A stretch of 64,000 nucleotides of DNA from Saccharothrix luteola (GCF_020859565.1 NZ_JAJHUO010000014.1:124001-188000), one strand, 5' to 3'; numbered from the stretch's first letter, positions 25,107-33,294 are shown. The notes: a model not told the origin generated them from the letters alone. Made by a program: numbers and translations.

Positions 25107-25334
25107 TCAGCGCAGCAGGTAGGGCATGTTGACCTCGACCGCGCCCGTCGGGCAGCGCGCGGCGCACGGTCCGCAGTACCAGCACTCGTCCACGTGCATG
25201 AACGCCTTGCCGGTGTCGGGGTTGATGGCGAGCGAGTCCAACGGGCAGATGTCCACGCACAGCCGGCACCCCTCGATGCACAGCGACTGGTCGATGGTCA
25301 CCGGGACGTCGGCGCGGTTGTTCACCAGAGCCAC
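25107..25334 (-). CDS. 2[4Fe-4S] ferredoxin, AprB-like
   Basis: GTG 25334 has GGAGAA 6 bases upstream. The 75-residue protein carries two clusters: CIEGCRLCVDICP and CWYCGPCAARCP, the usual CxxxCxxCxxxCP-like spacing of small dicluster ferredoxins and of the AprB N-terminus. It is the first structural gene of the operon ending in the AprA-like flavoprotein and is the obvious electron partner. It follows a leader peptide and a hairpin, so transcription into it may be attenuated. Confidence 0.9.
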   Translation of the reverse strand: MALVNNRADVPVTIDQSLCIEGCRLCVDICPLDSLAINPDTGKAFMHVDECWYCGPCAARCPTGAVEVNMPYLLR

Positions 25335-25366
25335 AGCGGTTCTCCTGGGAAGGGTGCGACAGGACG

Positions 25367-25388
25367 GCTGCGTCCTCGTGGACGCAGC
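25367..25388 (-). promoter_or_regulatory. Possible attenuator hairpin upstream of the ferredoxin
   Basis: A 9-bp perfect stem (GCTGCGTCC and GGACGCAGC, arms 25367-25375 and 25380-25388) with a 4-base loop lies 20 bases after the leader-peptide stop and 33 bases before the ferredoxin start. No U-run follows. Its placement fits leader-controlled readthrough. Confidence 0.45.
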
Positions 25389-25408
25389 TCGGACGGGATG
25401 CGAAGGGG

Positions 25409-25477
25409 TTAGCGACAGATGGCGCTGGCCTGCCGGCGCAGGTCGACGTGCAGGCGGAAGCGCGGGGCGACGTTCAC
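25409..25477 (-). CDS. Actinobacterial sulfur-locus leader peptide (copy A)
   Basis: This 22-residue ORF starts at GTG 25477, which overlaps the gntR stop (GTGA), and ends in TAA. Its C-terminal part RLHVDLRRQASAICR repeats almost exactly the peptide at 36967-37050 (RRHVDLRRQAGALCR), which precedes the second organosulfur operon. Short peptides with an RRHxDLxR...C ending are known as putative leader peptides before actinobacterial sulfur genes. A Cys codon (TGT) is the penultimate codon, as expected for cysteine-responsive attenuation. The regulatory role is inferred. Confidence 0.7.
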   Translation of the reverse strand: MNVAPRFRLHVDLRRQASAICR

Positions 25478-26232
25478 CGCGCCTCCAACGGGCCGCGCAC
25501 CAGCTCGGCGCGCATGGTGAGCCGGTCGCCGCGCATCCGGATGAACTCCAGGTCCACCGGGCGCCCGTCGGTGAAGCGGCTGAGGCGCTCCACGACCAGC
25601 AACGCCGACCCGTGCGGCACCTCCAGCACCGCGGCCGAGTGCAGGTCGGCGTTCACCGCCTCCAGCGTCACCGCCGCCGTGCCCAGGCGCTGCCCGCTGG
25701 TGCGCTCGATGAGCGAGAAGATGTCCCGGTTCTCCAGGTCCTCCTCCAACAGCGGCTCACCCACGTCGCGCGGCAGGTAGGTGAGGTCGAGCGACAGCGG
25801 CAGCCCGTTGAGCCGGCGCAGCCGTTCGACGTAGACGACCTGCTCACCCTCCGCGAGCCGCAGTCGCTGCGCCACCGGGCCGGGGGGCCGGACCAGCCCG
25901 GCGGCCCGCACGTCGTTGCCGACCTCGCCGTGCTCGCGCAGGGTTTCGGCCAGTCCCATGAGCCGGTTGAGGCCGTGCGCGTACTTCTCCGCCACCACGA
26001 CCGTCCCGACCCCGGGGACGCGTTCGATGAGCCCTTCCTCGCGCAGCAGGTCGAGCGCCTCGCGGATGCTGTTGCGGGAGGCGCAGAACTCGGCGGCGAG
26101 GAAGCGCTCGTCGGGCAGTGCGCCGTTGGGGAACGCGCGCTGGACGACGAGCTGGCGGATGACGTCGGCGGCCTGCCGCGCCCGGTCGGCACGCAGGCGC
26201 CGCTCGGACGGGTTCGGTCGCGGGCTGCTCAC
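25474..26232 (-). CDS. GntR-family regulator, UTRA (HutC/FarR) type
   Basis: GTG 26232 gives 252 residues. The N-terminal winged helix includes ADVIRQLVVQRAFPNGALPDERFLAAEF (split by eye) and SRNSIREALDLLREEGLIERVPGVGTVV. The UTRA ligand domain follows (EGEQVVYVERLRRLNGLPLSLDLTYLP and VDLEFIRMRGDRLTMRAEL). It heads the ferredoxin/ABC/flavoprotein transcription unit and is divergent from the FMN reductase gene, so it probably controls both in response to a small ligand. A GTCCAC-GAT-GTGGAC dyad lies upstream. Confidence 0.9.
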   Translation of the reverse strand: MSSPRPNPSERRLRADRARQAADVIRQLVVQRAFPNGALPDERFLAAEFCASRNSIREALDLLREEGLIERVPGVGTVVVAEKYAHGLNRLMGLAETLREHGEVGNDVRAAGLVRPPGPVAQRLRLAEGEQVVYVERLRRLNGLPLSLDLTYLPRDVGEPLLEEDLENRDIFSLIERTSGQRLGTAAVTLEAVNADLHSAAVLEVPHGSALLVVERLSRFTDGRPVDLEFIRMRGDRLTMRAELVRGPLEAR

Positions 26233-26341
26233 GCGGCACAGTCTGCGGTCTGCCGCCGGGACGCGAGGTAACGACCGGATTACGCCACCTGAAGCGGGGG
26301 GTTTCCTGCGACAACGGCCCAGTTCCGCCACCCGGGGCACT

Positions 26342-26356
26342 GTCCACGATGTGGAC
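26342..26356. promoter_or_regulatory. Perfect dyad between gntR and the FMN reductase gene
   Basis: GTCCAC-GAT-GTGGAC is a 6-bp perfect inverted repeat with a 3-base centre, 110 bases upstream of the gntR start. It is a candidate operator for the GntR protein, unproven. Confidence 0.4.
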
Positions 26357-26472
26357 GGCCCCGTGGAGCGCGTGTCGGCGCGGAAATGGCTCTGTTAACG
26401 ACATTCTCCCACATCCTGAGCCCTCTTGGTCCGACAGCGGTCCGGGTGCCAGCATCGACGTGCTTCGGTGCG

Positions 26473-26531
26473 CGCCGCCACATCGACCTCTCCGTCCGCA
26501 GGCGAGCGCGATCTCCACCACGCCCGATTGA
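26473..26531 (+). other. Degenerate or frameshifted third leader-peptide motif
   Basis: One frame encodes RRHIDL (26473-26490). The next frame continues PQASAIS and stops at TGA 26529-26531. Joined, they match the RRHVDLRRQASAIC leader motif of the two neighbouring sulfur operons, but the final Cys is replaced and the frame is broken. It lies 47 bases before the FMN reductase start. Confidence 0.4.
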
Positions 26532-26577
26532 TTGGTCCACAAAGGACACCGGCAACCCCCACCGGGAAGGGACGTCC

Positions 26578-27114
26578 ATGACACGGATCGGAGTGCTGGC
26601 CGGAAATCCGCGTCCGGCCTCACGCACTTGGCACGCGGCCCTCGCGCTGCGCGACGCGGTGCGCCAGGTGCTCAGGCACGAGGTCTCGGACGCCGGACCG
26701 CTCGTCGACGCGGCGGATCTCGCCCAGGAGGTGTTCACCCCGGGAGGGGCGAAGGTTCAGTCGGCACTCGACGAGCTGGCGCGCGCCGACGTGCTCGTGA
26801 TCGCGACGCCGACCTACAAGGCGACGTACACGGGCCTGCTCAAGGCGGTGTTGGACCGCGCGCCCGCGGACTGGTTGCGGGGCAAGGTCGTGGTGCCGTT
26901 GCAGATCGCTGCCTCCGACCGGCACGCGCTGGCGGTCGAAGTGCACCTGCGGCCGTTGCTGGTCGAGCTCGGCGGACGCGTCGCGGGACGCGGGGTGTTC
27001 CTCAACGAGTCGGCACTGGCCGGGACGCACGACGAGCTGACGGAGGTGTTCGTGAGGCGGCTTGACGCCGATGCGCTCAACGCACTCGTCCCGACGCCGG
27101 AAGTCGTCCTGTGA
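26578..27114 (+). CDS. NAD(P)H-dependent FMN reductase, SsuE/MsuE-like
   Basis: ATG 26578 follows GGGAAGGGA, giving 178 residues. The flavodoxin-like FMN-binding start GVLAGNPRPASRT matches the GSxRxxS loop of SsuE-type reductases, and ADVLVIATPTYKATYTGLLKAVLDRAP is the conserved middle segment (split by eye). It supplies reduced FMN to two-component monooxygenases such as the one at 42915-44246. It is divergent from the GntR/ABC locus and followed by a terminator. Confidence 0.9.
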   Translation: MTRIGVLAGNPRPASRTWHAALALRDAVRQVLRHEVSDAGPLVDAADLAQEVFTPGGAKVQSALDELARADVLVIATPTYKATYTGLLKAVLDRAPADWLRGKVVVPLQIAASDRHALAVEVHLRPLLVELGGRVAGRGVFLNESALAGTHDELTEVFVRRLDADALNALVPTPEVVL

Positions 27115-27188
27115 CGAACCGCTTCCACCGACAGGCCGCCTCGGCACCGGGATGGGCGTAACACCGTGGTCGCGACGCCGGAGCGGCA

Positions 27189-27227
27189 CGGCCGGACCGG
27201 GGCTGTCGAAGCGCCCGGGTCCGGCCG
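27189..27227 (+). terminator. Hairpin terminator after the FMN reductase
   Basis: Arms 27189-27203 and 27213-27227 pair over 15 positions with one mismatch around a 9-base loop. It lies 75 bases after the stop codon. Confidence 0.65.
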
Positions 27228-27311
27228 CTCACCACCGTCAGACGTCGACCGCCGTTCAGCCGGACACGATTAGGGTCAGGATGCCGGTGAGCATCACTGG
27301 AGGAGTCGGCC

Positions 27312-27832
27312 GTGCCCGCCGCCGTGGACCGGTTGGACTTCGAGCGCCTGGACCGCCCCCTCGACGGCCTCGTGTTCGGCTCGTCCGACGATCTCCAGGA
27401 ATTCCCGCACGACTACACCACCGCCGACCTCGCTCGCCGCAGCGACCAGGCGTTCAGCGCGGACCTGGGCGCGTTCACCGCCCTGCTGGGCGTTGTCGGG
27501 CAGCTCGCGCAGCTCGCCGCGTCCGGTCGCCTGACCGGGGATCTCGCGTGGTGGCGGGGATTGTTCGGCTACTTCGCCAGCGGACCGGCTCGAGGAACTG
27601 CTCGCGCCGGGACGGGCAGGTCGCCGTGGACGCGTCGGACAGCCGCGTGCTGGATGAGTCGAGGGTGCCGCACGCACGCCGGTTCGTCGTGAGGCCTTAC
27701 ACGACGAACCGGGCGCAGGCGGCCTTCGCCCGGCCGCGGACGAACAACCCGGCCTTCCGGCAGAACGACGACGTGAGCCGGGCGTTGCTGCGGTTCCTGG
27801 CCGCCGGGAAGGTGAACGAGTCGGTGGCCTAG
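27312..27832 (+). pseudogene. Hypothetical gene split by a frameshift
   Basis: GTG 27312 has a good GGAGGA site 7 bases upstream. The first frame is protein-like for about 95 residues (VDRLDFERLDRPLDGLVFG, then AWWRGLFGYFASG). The coding pattern then switches near 27590 to the frame ending ALLRFLAAGKVNESVA at 27832. One or two indels would restore a single protein of about 170 residues. The family is unknown to me. It could be a real pseudogene or a sequencing error. Confidence 0.5.
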
Positions 27833-27890
27833 ATCAGGACGGGCGGTCGGTACCGCGATGCCGTCGTCCACCACTGGCGCCCGCGCCATC

Positions 27891-27909
27891 TGTGGAATAC
27901 GATCCCACA
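27891..27909. promoter_or_regulatory. TGTGG-N9-CCACA box 1 upstream of the sulfate operon
   Basis: TGTGG (27891-27895) and CCACA (27905-27909) flank 9 bases. The same arrangement recurs 76 bases downstream. It is a candidate operator for the sulfate transporter genes. Confidence 0.5.
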
Positions 27910-27966
27910 TTGTGACAGGGCCGCCGACAGGCGCCGCCCACCGCTCCCGTGCGCACTTGTCCGCAT

Positions 27967-27985
27967 TGTGGGAGCCGTTTCCACA
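27967..27985. promoter_or_regulatory. TGTGG-N9-CCACA box 2 upstream of the sulfate operon
   Basis: This is the second identical-format dyad (27967-27971 and 27981-27985), 64 bases before the sulfate-binding-protein start. Paired identical dyads suggest cooperative binding by one regulator, possibly the operon's IclR protein. Confidence 0.5.
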
Positions 27986-28048
27986 TGGTCTCCGTCGCCG
28001 TACTCTGCGGGCGTTTGCGAAGCCCGCTCCCGCCGCACGGAGGTCCCC

Positions 28049-29074
28049 ATGAGCAGGACGACCCGTTCCATACCCAGCAGATTGGCCGCGTTGGCGGCAG
28101 CGACGGTGCTCGCTGTGAGCGCGTGTGGAACAGGAGGGGGTGCGGTCGGCGGCACGACGCTGTCGCTGGTCGGCTTCGCTGTCCCGAAGGCGGCCAACAA
28201 CGCCATCCAACAGGCGTGGGCGAAGACGCCGGACGGCGAGGGCGTGACCTGGCAGGAGTCCTACGGCGCGTCCGGCGACCAGAGCCGCGCCGTGGCGAGC
28301 GGGCTGAAGGCCGACTACGTGCACTTCTCCGTGGAGACGGACGTGACCAGGCTCGTCAAGGCCGGTCTCGTGGCCGAGGACTGGAACTCGGGCCCCACCA
28401 AGGGGATCGTGTCCGACTCGGTCGTCGTGCTCGTGGTGCGCAAGGGCAACCCGAAGGGCATCAAGGGCTGGGACGACATCGTCGAACCCGGCATCGGCAT
28501 CGTGACGCCGAACCCGGGTTCCTCCGGTTCCGCCCGCTGGAACATCCTCGCCGCCTGGGGCCACGTGATCGCGGCCGGCGGTACCGAGGACGACGCCCGT
28601 GAGTACCTCACGAAGTTCTTCACCAACGTCTCCGCGCTGCCCGGCAGCGGCCGGGACGCCACCACCGCGTTCACCGGCGGCACCGGTGACGTGCTGATCA
28701 GCTACGAGAACGAGGCGATCCTCGCGCGGCAGAGCGGCGAGGACTTCGACTACCTCGTGCCCGACACCACCCTGCTGATCGAGAACCCGGGCGCGACGCT
28801 CAAGAACGCCGACCCCAAGGCCGCCAAGTGGCTGGACTTCGTGCTCGGCGAGACCGGCCAGACCGAGTTCGCCAAGAAGGGCTTCCGGCCCGTGACCGAC
28901 GGCATCTCGGTGGAGGTCGCCGGCGCCAACGACAAGAGCAACCCGTTCCCCGCGCCCAAGGAACTGCTGACGATCGCCGAGGACTTCGGTGGTTGGCCCG
29001 CCGCGGCCGACAAGTTCTTCGACCAGGACAAGGGTCTGATCACCCTCATCCAGAAGGACACCGGCAAGTCATGA
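28049..29074 (+). CDS. Sulfate-binding lipoprotein of an ABC importer
   Basis: ATG 28049 has CGGAGG upstream; 341 residues. LAVSACGTG is the lipobox. The body matches the Sbp/CysP sulfate-binding family: VTWQESYGASGDQSRAVASGL, ADYVHFSVETDVTRLV, VRKGNPKGIKGWDDIV and GDVLISYENEAILA all fall in family order. It binds sulfate (or thiosulfate) outside the membrane. It is the first gene of a four-gene importer with ATGA coupling to the permease. Confidence 0.93.
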   Translation: MSRTTRSIPSRLAALAAATVLAVSACGTGGGAVGGTTLSLVGFAVPKAANNAIQQAWAKTPDGEGVTWQESYGASGDQSRAVASGLKADYVHFSVETDVTRLVKAGLVAEDWNSGPTKGIVSDSVVVLVVRKGNPKGIKGWDDIVEPGIGIVTPNPGSSGSARWNILAAWGHVIAAGGTEDDAREYLTKFFTNVSALPGSGRDATTAFTGGTGDVLISYENEAILARQSGEDFDYLVPDTTLLIENPGATLKNADPKAAKWLDFVLGETGQTEFAKKGFRPVTDGISVEVAGANDKSNPFPAPKELLTIAEDFGGWPAAADKFFDQDKGLITLIQKDTGKS

Positions 29075-29928
29075 CCTCGGTCGACGTCACGGTCGACACG
29101 ACGGGAACCGGTCCGGCGCGGCGGCGCCGGACCACCCCTCGGTCGAACCTGGAGGCCGGGTCGCGCATCGGGCTGGGCGTCGCGACGCTGTGGTTCAGCC
29201 TGCTGGTGCTGATCCCGCTGATCGCGGTCGTGGTGGAGACCTCGGCGGGCGGGTGGGACGCGTTCTGGCAGACGCTGGTCGACGAGCAGACGTTCGCCGC
29301 GATCCGGCTCACCCTCACCGAGGCTTTCCTGGTGACCGCGGTGAACGTGGTGGTCGGCACGCTGATCGCGTGGGTGCTGGTGCGGGACGACTTCCCGGGC
29401 AAGCGGGTGCTCGACGTGGTCATCGACGTGCCGTTCGCCCTGCCGACCATCGTCGCGGGCCTCGTGCTGCTGTCCCTGTACGGCCCGCGCAGCCCGATCG
29501 GCGTGGACGTCGCCAACACCCGGACCGCGGTGTTCCTCGCGTTCCTCTTCGTGACGCTGCCGTTCGTGGTGCGCACCGTGCAGCCGGTGCTCGCCGAACT
29601 CGACACCGAGGCCGAACAGGCCGCCGCCTCTCTCGGCGCGAGCGCACCGGTGATCTTCCGGCGGATCGTCCTGCCGAGCCTGCTGCCGGCGATCTCGGCG
29701 GGTGCGGCGATGTCGTTCGCACGGGCGATCAGCGAGTACGGCTCGCTCGTGCTGCTGTCGGGCAACCTGCCGATGCGCACCGAGGTGACCTCGGTCCGCA
29801 TCCTGACCTACATCGAGAACGGCGACCTCTCCTCGGCCGCCGCCGTGGCCACGCTGCTGCTCGCGACGGCGCTCGCGGTGATCACGGCCCTCGAAGTGAT
29901 CCAGCGAAGGGTGGCACGCCGTGGCTGA
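29071..29928 (+). CDS. cysT: Sulfate ABC transporter permease CysT
   Basis: ATG 29071 overlaps the previous stop (ATGA), giving 285 residues. It has six membrane helices with FALPTIVAGLVLLSLYG and the EAA loop EAEQAAASLGASAPVIFRRIVLPSLLPA (split by eye), as in CysT/CysU. It forms the membrane channel with CysW. The Arg-rich N-terminus of about 25 residues is cytoplasmic. Confidence 0.94.
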   Translation: MTSVDVTVDTTGTGPARRRRTTPRSNLEAGSRIGLGVATLWFSLLVLIPLIAVVVETSAGGWDAFWQTLVDEQTFAAIRLTLTEAFLVTAVNVVVGTLIAWVLVRDDFPGKRVLDVVIDVPFALPTIVAGLVLLSLYGPRSPIGVDVANTRTAVFLAFLFVTLPFVVRTVQPVLAELDTEAEQAAASLGASAPVIFRRIVLPSLLPAISAGAAMSFARAISEYGSLVLLSGNLPMRTEVTSVRILTYIENGDLSSAAAVATLLLATALAVITALEVIQRRVARRG

Positions 29929-30745
29929 CCGCACCGCACCGCGCTCCCGGGTCCGTTACGTGCTGCGCGGGATCGTCATCTGCTACCTGGGGTTGCTGGT
30001 CGTCTGGCCGGTGGCGCTGGTCGCGCGGCACACGTTCGCCGACGGCCTCGACACGATGGTGGAGGCGCTGTCCGACCCGCTGGTGACCCGCTCGCTGTGG
30101 CTGACCGCCCAGGTCGCGTTCAGCGCCGTGGTGATCAACACCGTGTTCGGGGTGGGCGTCTCGCTGCTGCTGGTCCGCTACCGCTTCCCTGGGCGACGGG
30201 TGCTGTCGACGTTGATCGACCTGCCGCTGTCGGTGTCGCCCGTGGTCGTCGGCCTGGCGCTGGTGCTGGTCTACGGCGGCGTCGACGGCTGGTTCTCACC
30301 GGTGCTCCAGGCCACCGGGTTCGAGGTGGTCTTCGCCATGCCCGGCATGGTCATGGCCACCACGTTCGTCGCGCTGCCGCTGGTCGTCCGCGAGGTGGTC
30401 CCGGTCCTGCAGGAGATCGGTGACGAGCAGGAACAGGCGGCCAGGAGCCTGGGCGCCAACGCCGCGCAGGTGTTCCGCCGGATCACGCTGCCCGCGATCC
30501 GCTGGGCGGTGGTGTACGGCGTCGTGCTGAGCCTCGCCCGCTCCCTCGGCGAGTTCGGCGCGGTGAAGATCGTGTCCGGCAACATCGTGGGCAGCACGCA
30601 GACCGCGACGCTCGTGGTCGAGCAGCGCTACCAGGACTTCGAGCAGAACACCGCCTACGCCACCTCGTTCCTGCTGGCCTTCGCCGCCATCCTGTGCCTC
30701 GTCGTCGTCTCGCTCATCCGCCCGCAGGAAGGGGCCACCCGTTGA
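29921..30745 (+). CDS. cysW: Sulfate ABC transporter permease CysW
   Basis: GTG 29921 overlaps cysT by 8 bases, giving 274 residues. Helices such as LSVSPVVVGLALVLVYGG and the loop EQEQAARSLGANAAQVFRRITLP identify CysW. The late segment LARSLGEFGAVKIVSGNIVG is the conserved sulfate-permease motif. It pairs with CysT. Confidence 0.94.
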   Translation: MADRTAPRSRVRYVLRGIVICYLGLLVVWPVALVARHTFADGLDTMVEALSDPLVTRSLWLTAQVAFSAVVINTVFGVGVSLLLVRYRFPGRRVLSTLIDLPLSVSPVVVGLALVLVYGGVDGWFSPVLQATGFEVVFAMPGMVMATTFVALPLVVREVVPVLQEIGDEQEQAARSLGANAAQVFRRITLPAIRWAVVYGVVLSLARSLGEFGAVKIVSGNIVGSTQTATLVVEQRYQDFEQNTAYATSFLLAFAAILCLVVVSLIRPQEGATR

Positions 30746-31737
30746 GCATCGCGGTCCGCAACGTGTCCAAGAACTTCGGGCGTTTCGTCGCCCTCGACGA
30801 CGTCTCCGTGGAGATCCCCTCCGGCGGGCTCACCGCGCTGCTCGGGCCCAGCGGCGGCGGCAAGTCCACCCTGCTCCGGATCATCGCCGGGCTGGAGACC
30901 GCCGACTCCGGGCAGGTCGAGATCAACGGGGTCGACGCCACCCACCACCCGGCCCGCAGGCGCAACGTCGGGTTCGTCTTCCAGCACTACGCGGCGTTCA
31001 AGCACCTGACCGTGCGGCGCAACGTGTCGTTCGGGCTGGAGATCCGCAAGCGCCCCAAGGACGAGATCCGCCGGCGGGTCGACGAACTGCTGGAACTGGT
31101 CCACCTGGAACAGTTCGGCGACCGGTTGCCCGCGCAGCTGTCGGGTGGGCAGCGGCAGCGGATGGCCCTCGCCCGCGCGCTCGCGGTCGAGCCGGCCGTG
31201 CTGCTGCTCGACGAGCCGTTCGGCGCACTGGACGCCAAGGTCCGCAAGGAGTTGCGCGAGTGGCTGCGCAAGCTGCACGACGAGGTGCACGTGACCACCA
31301 TCTTCGTCACCCACGATCAGGACGAGGCGCTGGAGGTCGCCGACGAGATCGTGGTGGTCAACGATGGTCGCGTCGAGCAGGTCGGCACTCCCGACCAGCT
31401 CTACGACGAGCCGGCCAACGACTTCGTCATGCGCTTCCTCGGTCCGGTCACCCGACTCGGCGACGAGCTGATCCGCCCGCACGACCTGCGCCTGCACGAG
31501 ACCGACCCCGGCGGCGCCGCGCAGGGGCAGGTCGAGCGGGTGACCCGGATCGGCTTCGAGGTCCGCGTGGAGCTGGCCGTCGGCGGCCAGCGGGTGCTGG
31601 TCACGATGACCCGGACCCAGCAGTTGGCACTGGGCGTGAGCGCCGGCGACCGCCTGTGGGTGCGACCGGCCCTCGGCGCGCCCACGGTTCCCGTGGCCGG
31701 ACCGCCGCCGGGGGAGCTGGTGCCCGCCAACTCGTGA
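30742..31737 (+). CDS. cysA: Sulfate ABC transporter ATPase CysA
   Basis: The TTG at 30742 overlaps the cysW stop (TTGA) and is needed to include the first strand SIAVRNVSKNFG; 331 residues. Walker A is GPSGGGKST, the signature LSGGQRQR, Walker B VLLLDEPFGALD and the H-loop THDQDEAL. QHYAAFKHLTVRRNVSFGLE is CysA-like. A C-terminal TOBE-like regulatory part (GQVERVTRIGFEVRVEL) follows. It drives sulfate uptake. Confidence 0.94.
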   Translation: MSIAVRNVSKNFGRFVALDDVSVEIPSGGLTALLGPSGGGKSTLLRIIAGLETADSGQVEINGVDATHHPARRRNVGFVFQHYAAFKHLTVRRNVSFGLEIRKRPKDEIRRRVDELLELVHLEQFGDRLPAQLSGGQRQRMALARALAVEPAVLLLDEPFGALDAKVRKELREWLRKLHDEVHVTTIFVTHDQDEALEVADEIVVVNDGRVEQVGTPDQLYDEPANDFVMRFLGPVTRLGDELIRPHDLRLHETDPGGAAQGQVERVTRIGFEVRVELAVGGQRVLVTMTRTQQLALGVSAGDRLWVRPALGAPTVPVAGPPPGELVPANS

Positions 31738-31776
31738 CAGCGCGTGGCCCGCCGGCTGGTGTGCGAGGATGCCGGC

Positions 31777-32562
31777 GTGACCGACGCACCACCCAACCAG
31801 CCACGATCCGGTGCCCAGGCCGTCGAGCGCGCACTCGGCGTCCTGCGCTGCGTCGAGGCCGACGACGGCGGCGTGGGCATCACGGAACTCTCGCAGCGGA
31901 CGGGCCTGACCGTGAGCACCACTCACCGCCTGGCCCGCACGCTGACCGAGGCCGGTCTGCTCGTCCAGGACCCGCGCAGCGAGCGCTACCAGCTCGGTCC
32001 CTCGCTCGTCGTGCTCGGCGAGAAGGCGGCGCGGCGACTCGGCTACCAGCAGGCGCTGCCCCTGCTGGAAGAGCTCGCCGCCGCCACCGGCGAGTCGATC
32101 AACCTGGGCATCCGCGCCGGCGACGAGGTCCGCGTCGTGCTCGACGTGGTGTCCCGCCAACCGCTGCGCTTCAACCAGGAGTCGGGCAGCCGGGTCCCCA
32201 TGCACGTCTCCGCGATGGGCAAGTGCCTGCTCGCCTTCGGCGGCGACATCGACAAGCAGATCGAGAGCCTCGGCGACCTCGTCCGGGCCACCCACCGCAC
32301 CATCACCGACCGCGACCAGCTCCGCGCCGAGCTCGACCTGGTCCGCGAACGCGGCTGGGCCCTCAACGACGAGGAACGCGACCCCGGCGTCCGCGCCATC
32401 GCCGCCCCCGTGCCGCGCCCGGGCGGCGGAGTGCTCGGCGCCATCGCGATCCAGGGCCCCACCGTCCGCATCACCGACGACCGCCTCCCCGAACTCGCCG
32501 CCCTGCTGGACGAGACCACGCACCGCGTCGCACCCCTGCTCACCGCACCGCCCACGAGCTAG
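31777..32562 (+). CDS. IclR-family transcriptional regulator
   Basis: GTG 31777 behind GAGGAT gives 261 residues; an upstream GTG at 31744 is less likely. The winged helix is SGAQAVERALGVLRCVE to LSQRTGLTVSTTHRLARTL. The effector domain contains RVPMHVSAMGKCLLAF and ERDPGVRAIAAPVPRPGGGVLGAIAIQGP, the family hallmark. It follows cysA by 39 bases and is probably cotranscribed, so it may regulate the sulfate operon through the TGTGG-N9-CCACA boxes. Confidence 0.9.
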   Translation: MTDAPPNQPRSGAQAVERALGVLRCVEADDGGVGITELSQRTGLTVSTTHRLARTLTEAGLLVQDPRSERYQLGPSLVVLGEKAARRLGYQQALPLLEELAAATGESINLGIRAGDEVRVVLDVVSRQPLRFNQESGSRVPMHVSAMGKCLLAFGGDIDKQIESLGDLVRATHRTITDRDQLRAELDLVRERGWALNDEERDPGVRAIAAPVPRPGGGVLGAIAIQGPTVRITDDRLPELAALLDETTHRVAPLLTAPPTS

Positions 32563-33294
32563 GCTCCTCAAGCCCGTTCACCTGGCGGCCCAGGAACGCC
32601 GACGCCGCCAGCAGCGCGAGCGGAGCCGACACCGCGCCCGCAGCCGGCAGCGTGCCCGCGATGTACCGCGGCGCAAGCGCCGCCGGCTCCCGCTGTGCCT
32701 CTTCCACCGCCGTGACGACCTGCGGCCGGACCTCCTCCATCCGCGAGGCGGACTGGGCGCGCGGGTCGAGCTGCCGCCAGGGCGGTCTGGGCCTGGTCGA
32801 CGGCGGCGCGGACGAAGCGCTGCTGGGCCCGGTAGTAGTCGGCATCGAAGCCGGTAGACGTTCCGCAGGAGCGACCAGGACGGTCGCCTCCCGGCGAGCG
32901 CGGGTTCCCGGAACTGCACCGCCAACGGAGGCGCCGTCGCGGCCGGACCGAGCTGGACCGCTGCGCGACGGCGCGGCGCGGGCACCCGCCCGAACTCCGG
33001 TTCGTCGTCGGCAGGGTAGCGCGTGACCGACAGCGGCTTGGGGCCGAAGTCCTCGGCCTCTTCCCCCACGGCGCGGCTGTACGCCTCGGCGTCCTCCGCT
33101 TCCATCTCCCGGATCTGGGTGTCGGAGTACCTGAGCGGTGGCGGCGCGGGCAGGGCGCCGGGGTGCGGCGCGGCCGACGCCGCGTGCAGCGCGGTCAGGT
33201 GCGGCAGCCGGTCGACCACGCCGCCCGAAAGCGGCCCGATCGACCGGACGCCGACCAGTGTCGATGCAGCCACCGCCGACTTTCGAAGTGACAA
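32540..33294 (-). pseudogene. Hypothetical gene broken by at least two frameshifts
   Basis: Protein-like sequence runs through three minus frames. The first has PPLRYSDTQIREMEAEDAEAYSRAVGEE and RRRAAVQLGPAATAPPLAVQF. The second has FDADYYRAQQRFVRAAVDQAQ. The third has MEEVRPQVVTAVEEAQREP and ends in a hydrophobic segment APLALLAASAFLGRQ. Joined, it would be about 250 residues with a possible C-terminal membrane helix. The 5' start (TTG 33294) is uncertain. No family recognised. It overlaps the IclR 3' end by 23 bases. Confidence 0.45.
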
